DNA of 64,000 bases from an uncultured Agathobacter sp. Its GTDB lineage: Bacteria > Bacillota > Clostridia > Lachnospirales > Lachnospiraceae. Below are positions 36,375 through 44,496 of this stretch, in pieces. The translations under genes were made by a program, and so were the position numbers. Under the pieces are notes generated by a model. That model had not been told where the DNA came from, did not search any database, and saw only the letters and a program-made list of their open reading frames with translations. The stretch's first letter is position 1; each line of letters begins with the position of its first letter. The DNA lies in contig CAKRCS010000012.1 in NCBI GenBank assembly GCA_934307695.1, positions 4,029 to 68,028 on the forward strand. The letters are read 5' to 3'.

Positions 36375-36845
36375 ATGACACAGAAAAAGATATCGTATTG
36401 GTTAAAGGGGATCGTGATCCTGCTTGGAGCTATGGGAGTTGCCTTCTGGGGAGGGCTGACCGCATACGCATTTTATTTGCGGGCGGATAAGCCGGAGAAT
36501 TTGTTTTGGACTTTCATTTTTGCAAGCTGGTACACGGCAGCATTCTGCTATGGAATTTTGATCGAATTCTGGAGAGTGTGCACGCAGATCGGAAAGGACA
36601 ACTCTTTTTCAAGAGAAAACGCAAGCCACTTCCATCGGATGGGGATGTGCGGAGTGTTTGCAATCATCGGCTTTGCGATCCGGCTGCTGTATCTGGCGGC
36701 GGAGCAGGCATTGAAGATGCAGTTTGGCATTTTTGTCGTGGCAGAGATCTTGATCGCGCTTGTGTTTGTTGTGCTTTGCGAGGCACTTTCGAGACTGATC
36801 TTAAATGCCTATGAGATGAAGCAGGAAAACGAGCTGACGATATAA
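36375..36845 (+). CDS. DUF2975-type membrane protein
   Basis: 156 aa with four predicted helices (about 9-31, 46-66, 92-112, 118-142). Family function unknown; such proteins (B. subtilis YoaS type) are regularly encoded next to a small Cro/CI-type repressor, as here. Start ATG 36375 with GGAGGA at 4 nt; the longer frame to 36189 runs through repeats. First gene of a three-gene operon with the regulator and a large membrane protein. Confidence 0.7.
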   Translation: MTQKKISYWLKGIVILLGAMGVAFWGGLTAYAFYLRADKPENLFWTFIFASWYTAAFCYGILIEFWRVCTQIGKDNSFSRENASHFHRMGMCGVFAIIGFAIRLLYLAAEQALKMQFGIFVVAEILIALVFVVLCEALSRLILNAYEMKQENELTI

Positions 36846-36860
36846 AGGTGGAGAGTGAAT

Positions 36861-37076
36861 ATGGCAATTATAATTAACATTGACGTTATGCTCGCCAAGC
36901 GGAAAATGAGCGTAACCGAGCTATCAGAGAAACTGGATATTACGATGGCGAATGTCTCTATCTTGAAAAATGGAAAGGCAAAAGCCATTAAATTGGATAC
37001 ACTGAATAAACTATGTAAGGCGCTTGATTGCCAGCCGGGAGACCTGCTGGAATATCGGCCGGATGAGGAGGATTAG
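36861..37076 (+). CDS. Small Cro/CI-type transcriptional regulator (YozG-like)
   Basis: 71 aa, almost entirely one helix-turn-helix: MAIIINIDVMLAKRKMS, then TELSEKLDITMANVSILKNG (recognition helix) and LNKLCKALDCQPGDLLEY. Start ATG 36861 with AGGTGGAG; a GTG at 36855 overlaps that site. Pairs with the DUF2975 gene 15 bp upstream; probably controls the operon. Ends 4 bp before the next start. Confidence 0.85.
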   Translation: MAIIINIDVMLAKRKMSVTELSEKLDITMANVSILKNGKAKAIKLDTLNKLCKALDCQPGDLLEYRPDEED

Positions 37077-37080
37077 ACAC

Positions 37081-38781
37081 ATGGACAATAATAAAGTATC
37101 TTCTTACACTATGCCGCAGGCAGGGCAGTTATCTGCAACCGGGCAACCACAACAAGCGGGACAGCCAAGTCCTACCACGCAACCGCAACTACAACCAACG
37201 GAACAGCCGCACCCAACCGGGCAGCAGCAATCCCAACCGATGACACAGTCCGGCTCAATCGGGCAACCACACACAACCCCGCAGATTCCACCGCAGTACC
37301 GTTCGCCGGTTACGGAGGAGAGTCCGCAGATTAAGCACCAGAGGGCGGTTCATTTTGAGACGATGATCATTCCTACAGTCGTGTATGCACTGGTCTATAC
37401 GCTCTTTCTCTATCACAATATGAGCGGTATCACGATGCCTCTTATGGTCATCGCAACTATCATTTTTTGCAAAGTCTGCATGAAAAAAATGAATGTCGCA
37501 TGGAAGCAAAGCAACCGGATCTATGTAACGGGAATGCTGCTGCTTGGAATCTCCTCATTCCTCACGGGAAGCGGATTTATTGTATTCTGGAATACCGTCG
37601 GGATGGCGCTGCTTCTGATCAGTATGCTGCTTCATAGCTTTTACGAGGATCGCGGCTGGGGATTTGGAAAACACATTAGGGCGATTTTTTCTGCGGTATT
37701 CGGCGCGATCGGTTCCATCGGAGATCCGTTTGCGGATGTGTCCTGCTACCAGAAGGAGTCCAAAGGAAAAGCACGCTCCGGATTTTTATATGTACTGATC
37801 GGACTGCTGATCTCGGTTCCGCTGCTGGGATTTGTTTTGGTAATGCTTTGTTCTGCGGATGCGGTTTTTTACTCCATTATCCAGAACATTCACTGGGATG
37901 TCAGCGATATTGCCGGATGTGTAGTGACATTTTTATTTGCATTCTTTGCAGGTTACTGTGGCCTGCGCTATCTGGGAAAAGGCACGATCGACAAGGTGGA
38001 AAAACCGCAGAAGCAGCATGAACCGCTTATTGCAGAGACCGTATTATGGCTGCTTTCCATCGTGTACATTTTCTTCTGTGCGATCCAGGTGGTCTATCTT
38101 TTTGGCGGAAGAATGAAGCTGCCGGACGGATACACTTATGCGGAGTATGCGAGAGAGGGATTTTTCCAGCTGCTGGTCGTATGTATCCTGAATCTGCTCA
38201 TCGTACTTTTTGTGCTGAAGCACTTTGAAAAACGCCCGGTCATCAAGGCACTGCTTACGGTTATATCCTGCTGCACTTATGTGATGGTGGCTTCCAGCGC
38301 GTTCCGCATGACCTTGTATGTGCAAAACTATTACCTGTCATTCCTGCGTGTGCTGACGTTCTGGATGCTGCTTGTGATCGCATTGATCCTCGCGGGAATC
38401 ATGATCCAGATTTACAAAAGTGATTTCCCGCTGTTCCGGTATGGAATGGTCGTTTTTGCGGTCTGTTATCTGGTCTTATCGTTCGGACGCCCGGATTACT
38501 GGATCGCGCAGTACAATCTGAATATTTCGCAGAATGAGAAGGAGGATATCGATCACTGGTATCTGACAACGCTCTCTACCGATGCGGCATCCGTGATCAA
38601 GCAATATGTGGAGGAGCAGGCACCGGAGCAGAAAAAGGAATACTGGTATGAGGTATATGTGCGGGATACGGCAGAGGCAACAGATGAGAGCATCCGGCAG
38701 TTTAACGTATCACATGTGTATGCAAGGGCGTTGCTGGAGGAGGATATCCAGCGATATCGGGCAAAGGCAAAAAATTGGTAG
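37081..38781 (+). CDS. DUF4153/DUF4173-like polytopic membrane protein
   Basis: 566 aa. The first 80 residues are low-complexity (Gln, Pro, Thr; QAGQLSATGQPQQAGQP type) and cytoplasmic; then about 11 membrane helices and a soluble end (PDYWIAQYNLN...STDAASVIKQYVEEQA). This layout and the GIGDPFADV-like and LLSFGRPDYWIA segments resemble DUF4153/DUF4173 proteins of unknown function. GAGGAGG lies inside the end of the upstream regulator. Possibly a sensor or transport partner regulated by that repressor. Confidence 0.65.
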   Translation: MDNNKVSSYTMPQAGQLSATGQPQQAGQPSPTTQPQLQPTEQPHPTGQQQSQPMTQSGSIGQPHTTPQIPPQYRSPVTEESPQIKHQRAVHFETMIIPTVVYALVYTLFLYHNMSGITMPLMVIATIIFCKVCMKKMNVAWKQSNRIYVTGMLLLGISSFLTGSGFIVFWNTVGMALLLISMLLHSFYEDRGWGFGKHIRAIFSAVFGAIGSIGDPFADVSCYQKESKGKARSGFLYVLIGLLISVPLLGFVLVMLCSADAVFYSIIQNIHWDVSDIAGCVVTFLFAFFAGYCGLRYLGKGTIDKVEKPQKQHEPLIAETVLWLLSIVYIFFCAIQVVYLFGGRMKLPDGYTYAEYAREGFFQLLVVCILNLLIVLFVLKHFEKRPVIKALLTVISCCTYVMVASSAFRMTLYVQNYYLSFLRVLTFWMLLVIALILAGIMIQIYKSDFPLFRYGMVVFAVCYLVLSFGRPDYWIAQYNLNISQNEKEDIDHWYLTTLSTDAASVIKQYVEEQAPEQKKEYWYEVYVRDTAEATDESIRQFNVSHVYARALLEEDIQRYRAKAKNW

Positions 38782-38801
38782 TTTTTTCCTTGGGGCAAGT
38801 G

Positions 38802-38810
38802 TGCTATGAT
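38802..38810 (+). promoter_or_regulatory. Extended -10 promoter
   Basis: TGCTATGAT, 40 nt before the aldolase-like gene; no good -35, consistent with an extended -10. Confidence 0.5.
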
Positions 38811-38850
38811 GAAGCAGATATAAAAGAAAAATTTGTCCGGAGGTCATAAG

Positions 38851-39939
38851 ATGATATATTTTAACTGTGATTACAATGAGGGCGCGCATCCAGAGATCCT
38901 TTCGCGCTTAAGCGCAACCAACATGGAGCAGACGATCGGCTATGGCTGCGATGAATATTGTGAGGAGGCAAGGGCGCTGATCCGCAAAGCGTGTCAGGCA
39001 CCAGATGCTGACGTGCATTTTCTGGTGGGAGGAACGCAGGCAAATGCCACGATCATCCTCGCGGCGCTTCGATCCTATCAGGGTGCGTTATGTGCGCAGA
39101 GCGGGCATATCAATGTGCATGAGACCGGCGCGGTGGAGCTGGACGGTCATAAGGTGCTCGGACTGCCAAGTGCGGACGGAAAAATAACTGCGCAGCAGAT
39201 TGATGCGGCTTATCAGGCACACATCCACGATTCCAGCTTTGAGCATATGGTACAGCCAAAACTCGTGTACATTTCCCAGCCGACCGAACTCGGCACATTG
39301 TATACACGCACGGAGCTTGAGGCAATCTCAAAGATCTGCCGCGCCGATGGACTGTATCTGTTTGTAGATGGTGCGCGTCTGGGCTACGGCATGGCAGCGG
39401 ACAGCAATGATGTTTTTCTGCCGGATCTGGCGCAGCTTGCCGATGTATTCTATATAGGCGGAACAAAGCTCGGTGCGCTGTTCGGCGAGGCGGTCGTCAT
39501 CACAAATGCGGATCTGAAAAAAGATTTTCGGTATCTGATCAAGCAAAAGGGCGCGATGCTTGCGAAGGGACGTTTGCTCGGCTTGCAGTTCTCCACCCTG
39601 CTCGATGAGGCGTATGTGGAGGACGCTTCACTTTCGGATATTGAAAAAGGTGCTAAGAACCTGTACATGAAGGGTGGTTATCATGCGGTCCGGCAGGCAA
39701 ACCAGATCCGGGAGGTCTTAAACCGCAAAGCAATCCAATATCTGGTAGCCAACGACACGAACCAGATCTTTCCGGTTCTGCCGGACGAAGCAATACAGAA
39801 GCTTTCGGAGAAATACTGCCTGTCTTATCAGGAGCGTGTGGATGAGACACACAGTGCCGTGCGCATCTGCACAAGCTGGGCGACAAAGCAGGAGGATGTA
39901 GATGCTCTTTGTGAGGATCTGCGCAGGCTGGACATCTGA
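38851..39939 (+). CDS. Low-specificity L-threonine aldolase / beta-eliminating lyase family
   Basis: 362 aa PLP enzyme of fold type I. Likely splits threonine or allo-threonine to glycine and acetaldehyde. Seen: FLVGGTQANATI for the cofactor phosphate, HINVHETGAVE, FVDGARLGYG with the PLP-ring aspartate, and YIGGTKLGALFGEA with the Schiff-base lysine. Start ATG 38851 with CCGGAGG; an upstream TTG at 38833 lies before it. Terminator follows. Confidence 0.87.
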   Translation: MIYFNCDYNEGAHPEILSRLSATNMEQTIGYGCDEYCEEARALIRKACQAPDADVHFLVGGTQANATIILAALRSYQGALCAQSGHINVHETGAVELDGHKVLGLPSADGKITAQQIDAAYQAHIHDSSFEHMVQPKLVYISQPTELGTLYTRTELEAISKICRADGLYLFVDGARLGYGMAADSNDVFLPDLAQLADVFYIGGTKLGALFGEAVVITNADLKKDFRYLIKQKGAMLAKGRLLGLQFSTLLDEAYVEDASLSDIEKGAKNLYMKGGYHAVRQANQIREVLNRKAIQYLVANDTNQIFPVLPDEAIQKLSEKYCLSYQERVDETHSAVRICTSWATKQEDVDALCEDLRRLDI

Positions 39940-39958
39940 AATTAACATAAGATCTTTT

Positions 39959-39995
39959 AGACCGGGCGGAGTAATCTGCCCGGTCTGTTTTATTT
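39959..39995 (+). terminator. Intrinsic terminator
   Basis: AGACCGGGC / GCCCGGTCT stem, 10-nt loop, GTTTTATTT tail. Confidence 0.85.
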
Positions 39996-39997
39996 AC

Positions 39998-40545
39998 AGA
40001 TAGTAAAAATCCAGCATCAGCTTAGGTGTACGCACCCTCCCGTCAAGCGTTTGGACTTCTCTACTGCTAGTGAAAATTCATTCCGGCTGTTCTGCCATAT
40101 TCCTGTTTGCAGGACTTTTGATGCTTAACGCCTTAAACCACACATACAGCAAAAATCAGCTACGAACTGGCTTTTGACCATTACTGCCTGCATAGTAACA
40201 TCGTAGTGTAGGCAGTAGAAAAATCCAGCATTAGCATTGGTTTCTTAACCTCATTGCTGCTTGAAAAACCTTGCTATAACATAGGCAGTAAAATTCCGTA
40301 GCACAAAAGTCTATTCATTAATTACTTTACTGCTCGTAGAGCTTTATCATGGTGCAGGCAGTAAAATCCCATAGCATCAACATCCCCCCAATCTCAATAC
40401 TGCCTGCGAAGTCACATCACGGTATAAGCAGTAAAACCTTGCAGAATCAGCACCCAAACCCCGTTATCGATACTGCCTGCGAAGTCATATCATAGTACAG
40501 ACAGTAAAATCCCACAACACCGGTATCAGCTTCTGACATTTAGTA
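39998..40545. repeat. Degenerate ~72-bp tandem hairpin repeat array
   Basis: Five clear copies of a hairpin TACTGCCTG..CAGGCAGTA at 40182-40218, 40254-40291, 40329-40365, 40399-40435 and 40471-40507, spaced 70-75 bp. After each the linker starts AAAATCC or similar and contains an AGCAT/CAGCA motif. Weaker related pieces reach back to 39998. No ORF follows the repeat on either strand. Confidence 0.7.
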
Positions 40546-40908
40546 ATGGAAAGTGGCTAGTACACGTTTGTCCATTATTCTCGCAACATTCTGATGCTTC
40601 TGCGGGAAAGGGCACAGAAAACCAAAAATTTCTGCTGAACTCTAGCAATTCCATAAATAAGGACATAGGGATTTGAAAGTACACATCTATATTCTGCATG
40701 ACATATCAAGCTGAATGTTTATAGCCAAAATTATTATATAATAAGCAGTACCATTGTCATGGAGATCTTCTCAACACACTTACCATTAATTTCAAATGAT
40801 AGATTAAATTGTTGAATGAACTGATTGATTAGAAGCTTTTCTACAAAATAGATAGGTAAAAAACATAGGAAGTACTGCGAGCAAATGAATAAAACAGGAG
40901 GGGGAATT
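40546..40908. other. Gene-free stretch
   Basis: I see no gene, RNA or repeat here beyond AT-rich sequence downstream of the reverse-strand regulator. A frame on the minus strand (40734-41114) is a shadow of that regulator. Confidence 0.5.
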
Positions 40909-41121
40909 CTAATATGAGGGGGAATCGGACAATCCAAGAATATAATCTGCAGAAACCTGATATAATTTGCAAAGCGTGATGAGATGGCGCAAAGGCAGTT
41001 CATTGGCAGCACGTTCATATCGCGCATACATTGTTTGGGATGTGCCAAGAACATGGGCAACATATTCTTGCGTATAATCGTGGTCTTCGCGCAGTCCCCG
41101 AATTCGTTCAACATAGGTCAT
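40909..41121 (-). CDS. XRE-family transcriptional regulator
   Basis: 70 aa single-domain Cro/CI repressor type. HTH: YTQEYVAHVLGTSQTMYARY, then ANELPLRHLITLCKLYQVS and ADYILGL, the usual end of the domain. ATG 41121 with GGAGG upstream on the minus strand. Divergent from the secreted FN3 protein; the 113-bp gap carries two overlapping inverted repeats that probably are its operators. Confidence 0.88.
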   Translation of the reverse strand: MTYVERIRGLREDHDYTQEYVAHVLGTSQTMYARYERAANELPLRHLITLCKLYQVSADYILGLSDSPSY

Positions 41122-41161
41122 GATATAAATCCTCCTATGTATAGATTACCTAATAAAAATA

Positions 41162-41197
41162 TTTACTATTGACTTTAGTAAATAACTTTACTAAAAT
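41162..41197. promoter_or_regulatory. Overlapping operators and promoter between XRE gene and FN3 gene
   Basis: TTTACTA-N7-TAGTAAA (41162-41182) and TTTAGTAAA-N4-TTTACTAAA (41174-41195) share a half-site. The plus-strand promoter TTGACT (41169-41174), 17 nt, TAAAAT (41192-41197) lies fully inside them, so bound repressor would block it. Confidence 0.7.
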
Positions 41198-41234
41198 TAA
41201 AGAACATAAAAAGAATAAGGAGAAAAAAGAAGAT

Positions 41235-41966
41235 ATGATAAACAAAAAGAACCATGTTATTGTATTTATTATGCTTTTAATTTTGTCATTCTCTATTATG
41301 AAAGGCACATCAGTATATGCAGCAATGGCGGAAGAAGCAGAAGACTATGAACTTGGAGAAACTTATTCAGGTTCTGTTAATCACGCTGGAACTGATTATT
41401 ATAAATTATATGTTCCGCAGAAATCTCATTTATCAGTATCAGTTATGACGTCGGGGTGGGCTCCTTATGGTGGCGCTTATACTAATGTGACAATATATAA
41501 CAGCGAGGGAAAAATAGTTTTCAAACCTACAGAGTTTTCTTTCGAATATAATGATGTTAGTGGAATGTTTAGTGCGCAAAATTATCGCGTGGTAAAAGCC
41601 GGAACATATTATCTTGAATTAGATTCTTCTATAGACGCTGCTATAAACTATTCTTTTAATATTATTGCAGAAAAACAAATTTCGTTACCTAAAGGGAAAA
41701 TAAGCTCAATAAAAAGCAATAAGAAAGGGCAAATTACAATAAAATGCAAATCTGTAACAAATGCTATTGGATATAGAATCCAATATTCTACAAATGAAAA
41801 ATTTAGTGGAAAGAAAACAGTATATATTTCATCAATTTCAAAAACAATCACAGGATTGAAAAAGGGACAACGATATTATGTTAAGGTTAGTCCTTATACC
41901 GTGTACGATGATGGAACTAGGGTGTTTGGGCAAAATTCCTTAGTCAAAACGGTAGTTGTAAAATGA
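41235..41966 (+). CDS. Secreted protein with PPC-like and fibronectin type III domains
   Basis: 243 aa. Signal peptide (about residues 7-30: HVIVFIMLLILSFSIM, ending near VYAAMA), a beta-sandwich of the bacterial pre-peptidase C-terminal kind (GSVNHAGTDYYKLYVP, GTYYLELD) and a C-terminal FN3 domain (GYRIQYSTNEKFSGKKT, ITGLKKGQRYYVKVSPY). No catalytic domain. AT-rich and lysine-codon-rich against its neighbours, suggesting acquisition. I prefer ATG 41235; the frame opens at 41169 inside the promoter. Role: probably adhesion or polymer binding, switched by the divergent repressor. Confidence 0.7.
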   Translation: MINKKNHVIVFIMLLILSFSIMKGTSVYAAMAEEAEDYELGETYSGSVNHAGTDYYKLYVPQKSHLSVSVMTSGWAPYGGAYTNVTIYNSEGKIVFKPTEFSFEYNDVSGMFSAQNYRVVKAGTYYLELDSSIDAAINYSFNIIAEKQISLPKGKISSIKSNKKGQITIKCKSVTNAIGYRIQYSTNEKFSGKKTVYISSISKTITGLKKGQRYYVKVSPYTVYDDGTRVFGQNSLVKTVVVK

Positions 41967-42120
41967 TGTTTATATCGAAGATGATAAGATAGATAAAGAA
42001 TATAACAATTAATTTTAAAAAGCCATAAAGAAAAGGTCCTTATTACAGTCAATGTCAAATAAAAGCGAAAAGGGCGTGTAATATATACAAAGAGACTACA
42101 AATAACTATCAAGCCGAATC

Positions 42121-42165
42121 AAAGAAGCGCAACTCTGGCATACGCCGGTGTTGACGCTTCTTTTT
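42121..42165 (+). terminator. Intrinsic terminator, target of the group II intron
   Basis: AAAGAAGCG-CAAC .. GTTGA-CGCTTC stem then TTTTT; the intron begins 5 bp later. Confidence 0.75.
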
Positions 42166-42169
42166 GATG

Positions 42170-42920
42170 GTGCGCCTAGCGGCGCACGTTTCTAACGGGT
42201 TAAAGTCCCGAATCCGCTCGGTAGTGGGAAGGATATAGCCGAAAGCAAGGGTGTCTATCGTGAGATGGAATCTGAAGGAAGCTGGATGTGAGGAACATAC
42301 TAACTCACAGGCAAATCTCTGGTCTGACGAACAGAAATCTCATAGGAGGTTATGCATGAGGGTAAGACTGCCATTCACGTTGAAGCCCAATAACTACACG
42401 GAATCATGCATGATAAATGAGACAGATAGATGGAGAGGAAGAAACGTGTGGTACCTAGGGAGGTCTGTGTGAAGGAGTTATCTTCCCGTAAGCGATGTCA
42501 GTCAATCAAGCCGAGCCTTGAGAAAATCAAGGTGTATGCAAGAGGATGGCTTAACTACTATGGAATTGCAAGTATGAAGAACAACATAGATGATATCAAT
42601 GGATGGCTCTATCACAGAATACGTATGTGTATATGGAAACAGTAGAAGAAACCGAGGACGAAATATAAAAATCTAGTCAAGCTCGGAATCCCAGAACACT
42701 ATGCGTCAACAATAGCAAACAGTCGCAGAAAGTATTGGTATATCAGCAATAACAAAGCTGTGATTTGGGCGCTGAATAAAGAAAGACTGATAAACAGTGG
42801 CTTTTATGATTTAGCCACAGCCTACCAGTCTGTGCACATCAACTATTGAAAGCGCCGTATACCGAACGGTACGTACGGTGCTGTGAGAGGACGGCGGTTA
42901 ATCACCGCCTCCTACTCGAT
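42170..42920 (+). mobile_element. Group II intron remnant (class C-like), ORF largely deleted
   Basis: 5' end GTGCGCC (42170), then domain I landmarks TCTAACGGGTTAAAGTCCCG, GCAAGGGTGTC, GATGGAATCTGAAGGAAGC and GGTCTGACGAACA. 3' end has domain V (AGCGCCGTA ... TACGGTGCT, 42851-42882), then TGTGAGAGG, a GGCGGT/ACCGCC domain VI and CCTACTCGAT. Total 751 bp against about 1.9 kb for a full element. Insertion just behind a terminator is the class C habit. Confidence 0.85.
42430..42849 (+). pseudogene. C-terminal fragment of group II intron reverse transcriptase/maturase
   Basis: Reads KELSSRKRCQSIKPSLEKI, YARGWLNYYGIASM, DDINGWLYHRIRMCIWKQ (the maturase X domain), then a TAG at 42643 where W is expected, and continues KKPRTKYKNLVKLGIP, NSRRKYWYISNN (the DNA-binding/endonuclease-region tail) to TGA at 42847. 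All reverse transcriptase motifs are missing, so it cannot self-mobilise; splicing with help in trans is conceivable. Confidence 0.85.
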
Positions 42921-43012
42921 TAGGATTTGTTTTAGAAATACCAGTTATTGGAAATAATGCACAAAAATACGTGCGAAATTTTATTAAAGTATACAAAATG
43001 CTAATTGAGGGC

Positions 43013-43041
43013 TTGCGTTAAGTCTTGGCAAGGCATATACT
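43013..43041 (+). promoter_or_regulatory. Promoter of the sugar ABC operon
   Basis: TTGCGT (43013-43018), 17-nt spacer, TATACT (43036-43041). The two operators lie just downstream. Confidence 0.7.
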
Positions 43042-43050
43042 GACGTTACT

Positions 43051-43086
43051 GGAAACGTTACCGAGAACATTTTCGGTAACGCTACC
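43051..43086 (+). promoter_or_regulatory. Pair of LacI-type operators
   Basis: GGAAACGTTACC (43051-43062) and GGTAACGCTACC (43075-43086), both near-palindromes with the central CG typical of LacI sites, 24 bp apart centre to centre and so nearly on the same side of the helix. Within them CGTTACCGA/TCGGTAACG also forms an inverted repeat. Placed from about +3 to +38, fit for repression by the LacI protein of this operon. Confidence 0.7.
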
Positions 43087-43123
43087 AGAAATGGAGAAAG
43101 GTGATACTTAGAGGAGGACAAAA

Positions 43124-44401
43124 ATGAAAAAGAAATTAGTATCCGCATTATTAGTTACTTCCATGGCTGCTGCAATGCTTGCAGGTTGTGGAAAAGGAGG
43201 AGCAGAGGAGACCGGTTCGGTTTTCTATCTGAACTTCAAACCGGAAGCAGATGAGGCTTGGCAGGCACTTGCAAAGACTTACACAGAGCAGACGGGCGTT
43301 GAGGTTAAGGTTGTTACCGCGGCTGAAGGTACATACGAGGAGACACTTACCGCTGATATCGACAAGAAGGATGCTCCGACTTTATTCCAGATTTCTGGAA
43401 CATTAGGATATGAGTCATGGAAGGACTACTGCTTGGATCTTTCTGACTCAGATGTATACAAACAGCTTACTTCTGATGACTTTGCAATCAAGAATGACAA
43501 TGGCGTATACGGAATTGCGTATGTGTATGAAGGATACGGAATCATCACGAACAAGGCTCTTCTTGCAGAGGCTGGATATTCCGTTGATGACATCAAGGAT
43601 TTCAATAGCTTAAAGGCAGTTGCAGAGGACATCACTGCAAGAAGCGCAGACCTTGGATTCTCCGCATTTACTTCTGCCGGTCTTGACAGCTCTTCAAGCT
43701 GGAGATTCTCCGGACACTTGGCAAACCTCCCGCTCTTCTATGAGTTCGACGAGGATGGAATCACTTCCCAGCCGGCAACCATCAAGGGAACCTACCTTGA
43801 CAACTTCAAGGCAATCTGGGATGTATATACACAGAACGCTACCTGCGCACCTTCTGAGTTGTCTGCAAAGACAGGTGATGATGCAGTTGCAGAGTTCGTA
43901 AATGGTCAGGCAGTATTCTATCAGAACGGTACATGGGCATACGGTGATATTTCTTCTATCGGTGATGACAACATCGGATACCTTCCGATCTACATCGGCG
44001 TAAGAGACGAGAAGGAAGGCTTAAGCTGTGGTACAGAGAACTACTGGGCAGTAAACAGCCAGGCTTCTGAAGCAGATCAGAAGGCTACTCTTGATTTCCT
44101 TAACTGGATAGTAACCAGCGAAGAGGGAACCAGTGCACTTGCTGATGACATGGGATTTGTATCTCCATTCAAGAATGCTAAGAACGTATCCAATGTCCTT
44201 TGCAACATCATGAACCAGTATGTTGCTGACGGATGCTACAATGTATCATGGGCATTCAACTTCACACCAAATACTGAGAGCTGGAGAGCTCCGGTCGTTT
44301 CCGCACTTGCTGCATACTCTGCAGGAACCGGTGACTGGGATGCAGTTGTCAGCGCTTATGTTGACGGATGGGCTGAGCAGTATCAGCTTTCACAGCAGTA
44401 A
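43124..44401 (+). CDS. Sugar ABC transporter substrate-binding lipoprotein
   Basis: 425 aa, COG1653-type extracellular solute-binding protein. Signal peptide with lipobox (MAAAMLAGCGKGG, Cys near residue 22). Body shows FKPEADEAWQALAKTYTEQ, PTLFQISG, VYGIAYVYEGYGIITNKALL and AVFYQNGTWAYGDI, typical of oligosaccharide or monosaccharide binders. Sugar unknown; no glycosidase is in the operon. Codons are strongly optimised, suggesting high expression. GAGGAGG precedes the ATG. Separated from the permeases by an attenuator-like terminator. Confidence 0.9.
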   Translation: MKKKLVSALLVTSMAAAMLAGCGKGGAEETGSVFYLNFKPEADEAWQALAKTYTEQTGVEVKVVTAAEGTYEETLTADIDKKDAPTLFQISGTLGYESWKDYCLDLSDSDVYKQLTSDDFAIKNDNGVYGIAYVYEGYGIITNKALLAEAGYSVDDIKDFNSLKAVAEDITARSADLGFSAFTSAGLDSSSSWRFSGHLANLPLFYEFDEDGITSQPATIKGTYLDNFKAIWDVYTQNATCAPSELSAKTGDDAVAEFVNGQAVFYQNGTWAYGDISSIGDDNIGYLPIYIGVRDEKEGLSCGTENYWAVNSQASEADQKATLDFLNWIVTSEEGTSALADDMGFVSPFKNAKNVSNVLCNIMNQYVADGCYNVSWAFNFTPNTESWRAPVVSALAAYSAGTGDWDAVVSAYVDGWAEQYQLSQQ

Positions 44402-44422
44402 TTTTTGTAAAAGCATCAGACA

Positions 44423-44454
44423 GGGGAGCAGGTTTTGCCTTGCTCCCCTTTTTT
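44423..44454 (+). terminator. Intraoperon terminator / attenuator
   Basis: Perfect GGGGAGCA / TGCTCCCC stem with a 10-nt loop, then T6. Expected to let only part of the transcripts reach the permease genes, or to stabilise the binding-protein mRNA. Confidence 0.9.
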
Positions 44455-44496
44455 AAAGAAGCATTTTCGGATGCAGCAGGAATATAGGAGTTTGCC

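Noticed and set aside
40734-41114. 126-codon minus-strand frame overlapping the XRE gene
   Set aside because: Different frame of the same region; the 70-aa XRE frame has both an HTH motif and a ribosome site.
42251-42645. Plus-strand ORFs inside the intron as independent genes
   Set aside because: The first is intron domain I RNA, the second is the maturase remnant.
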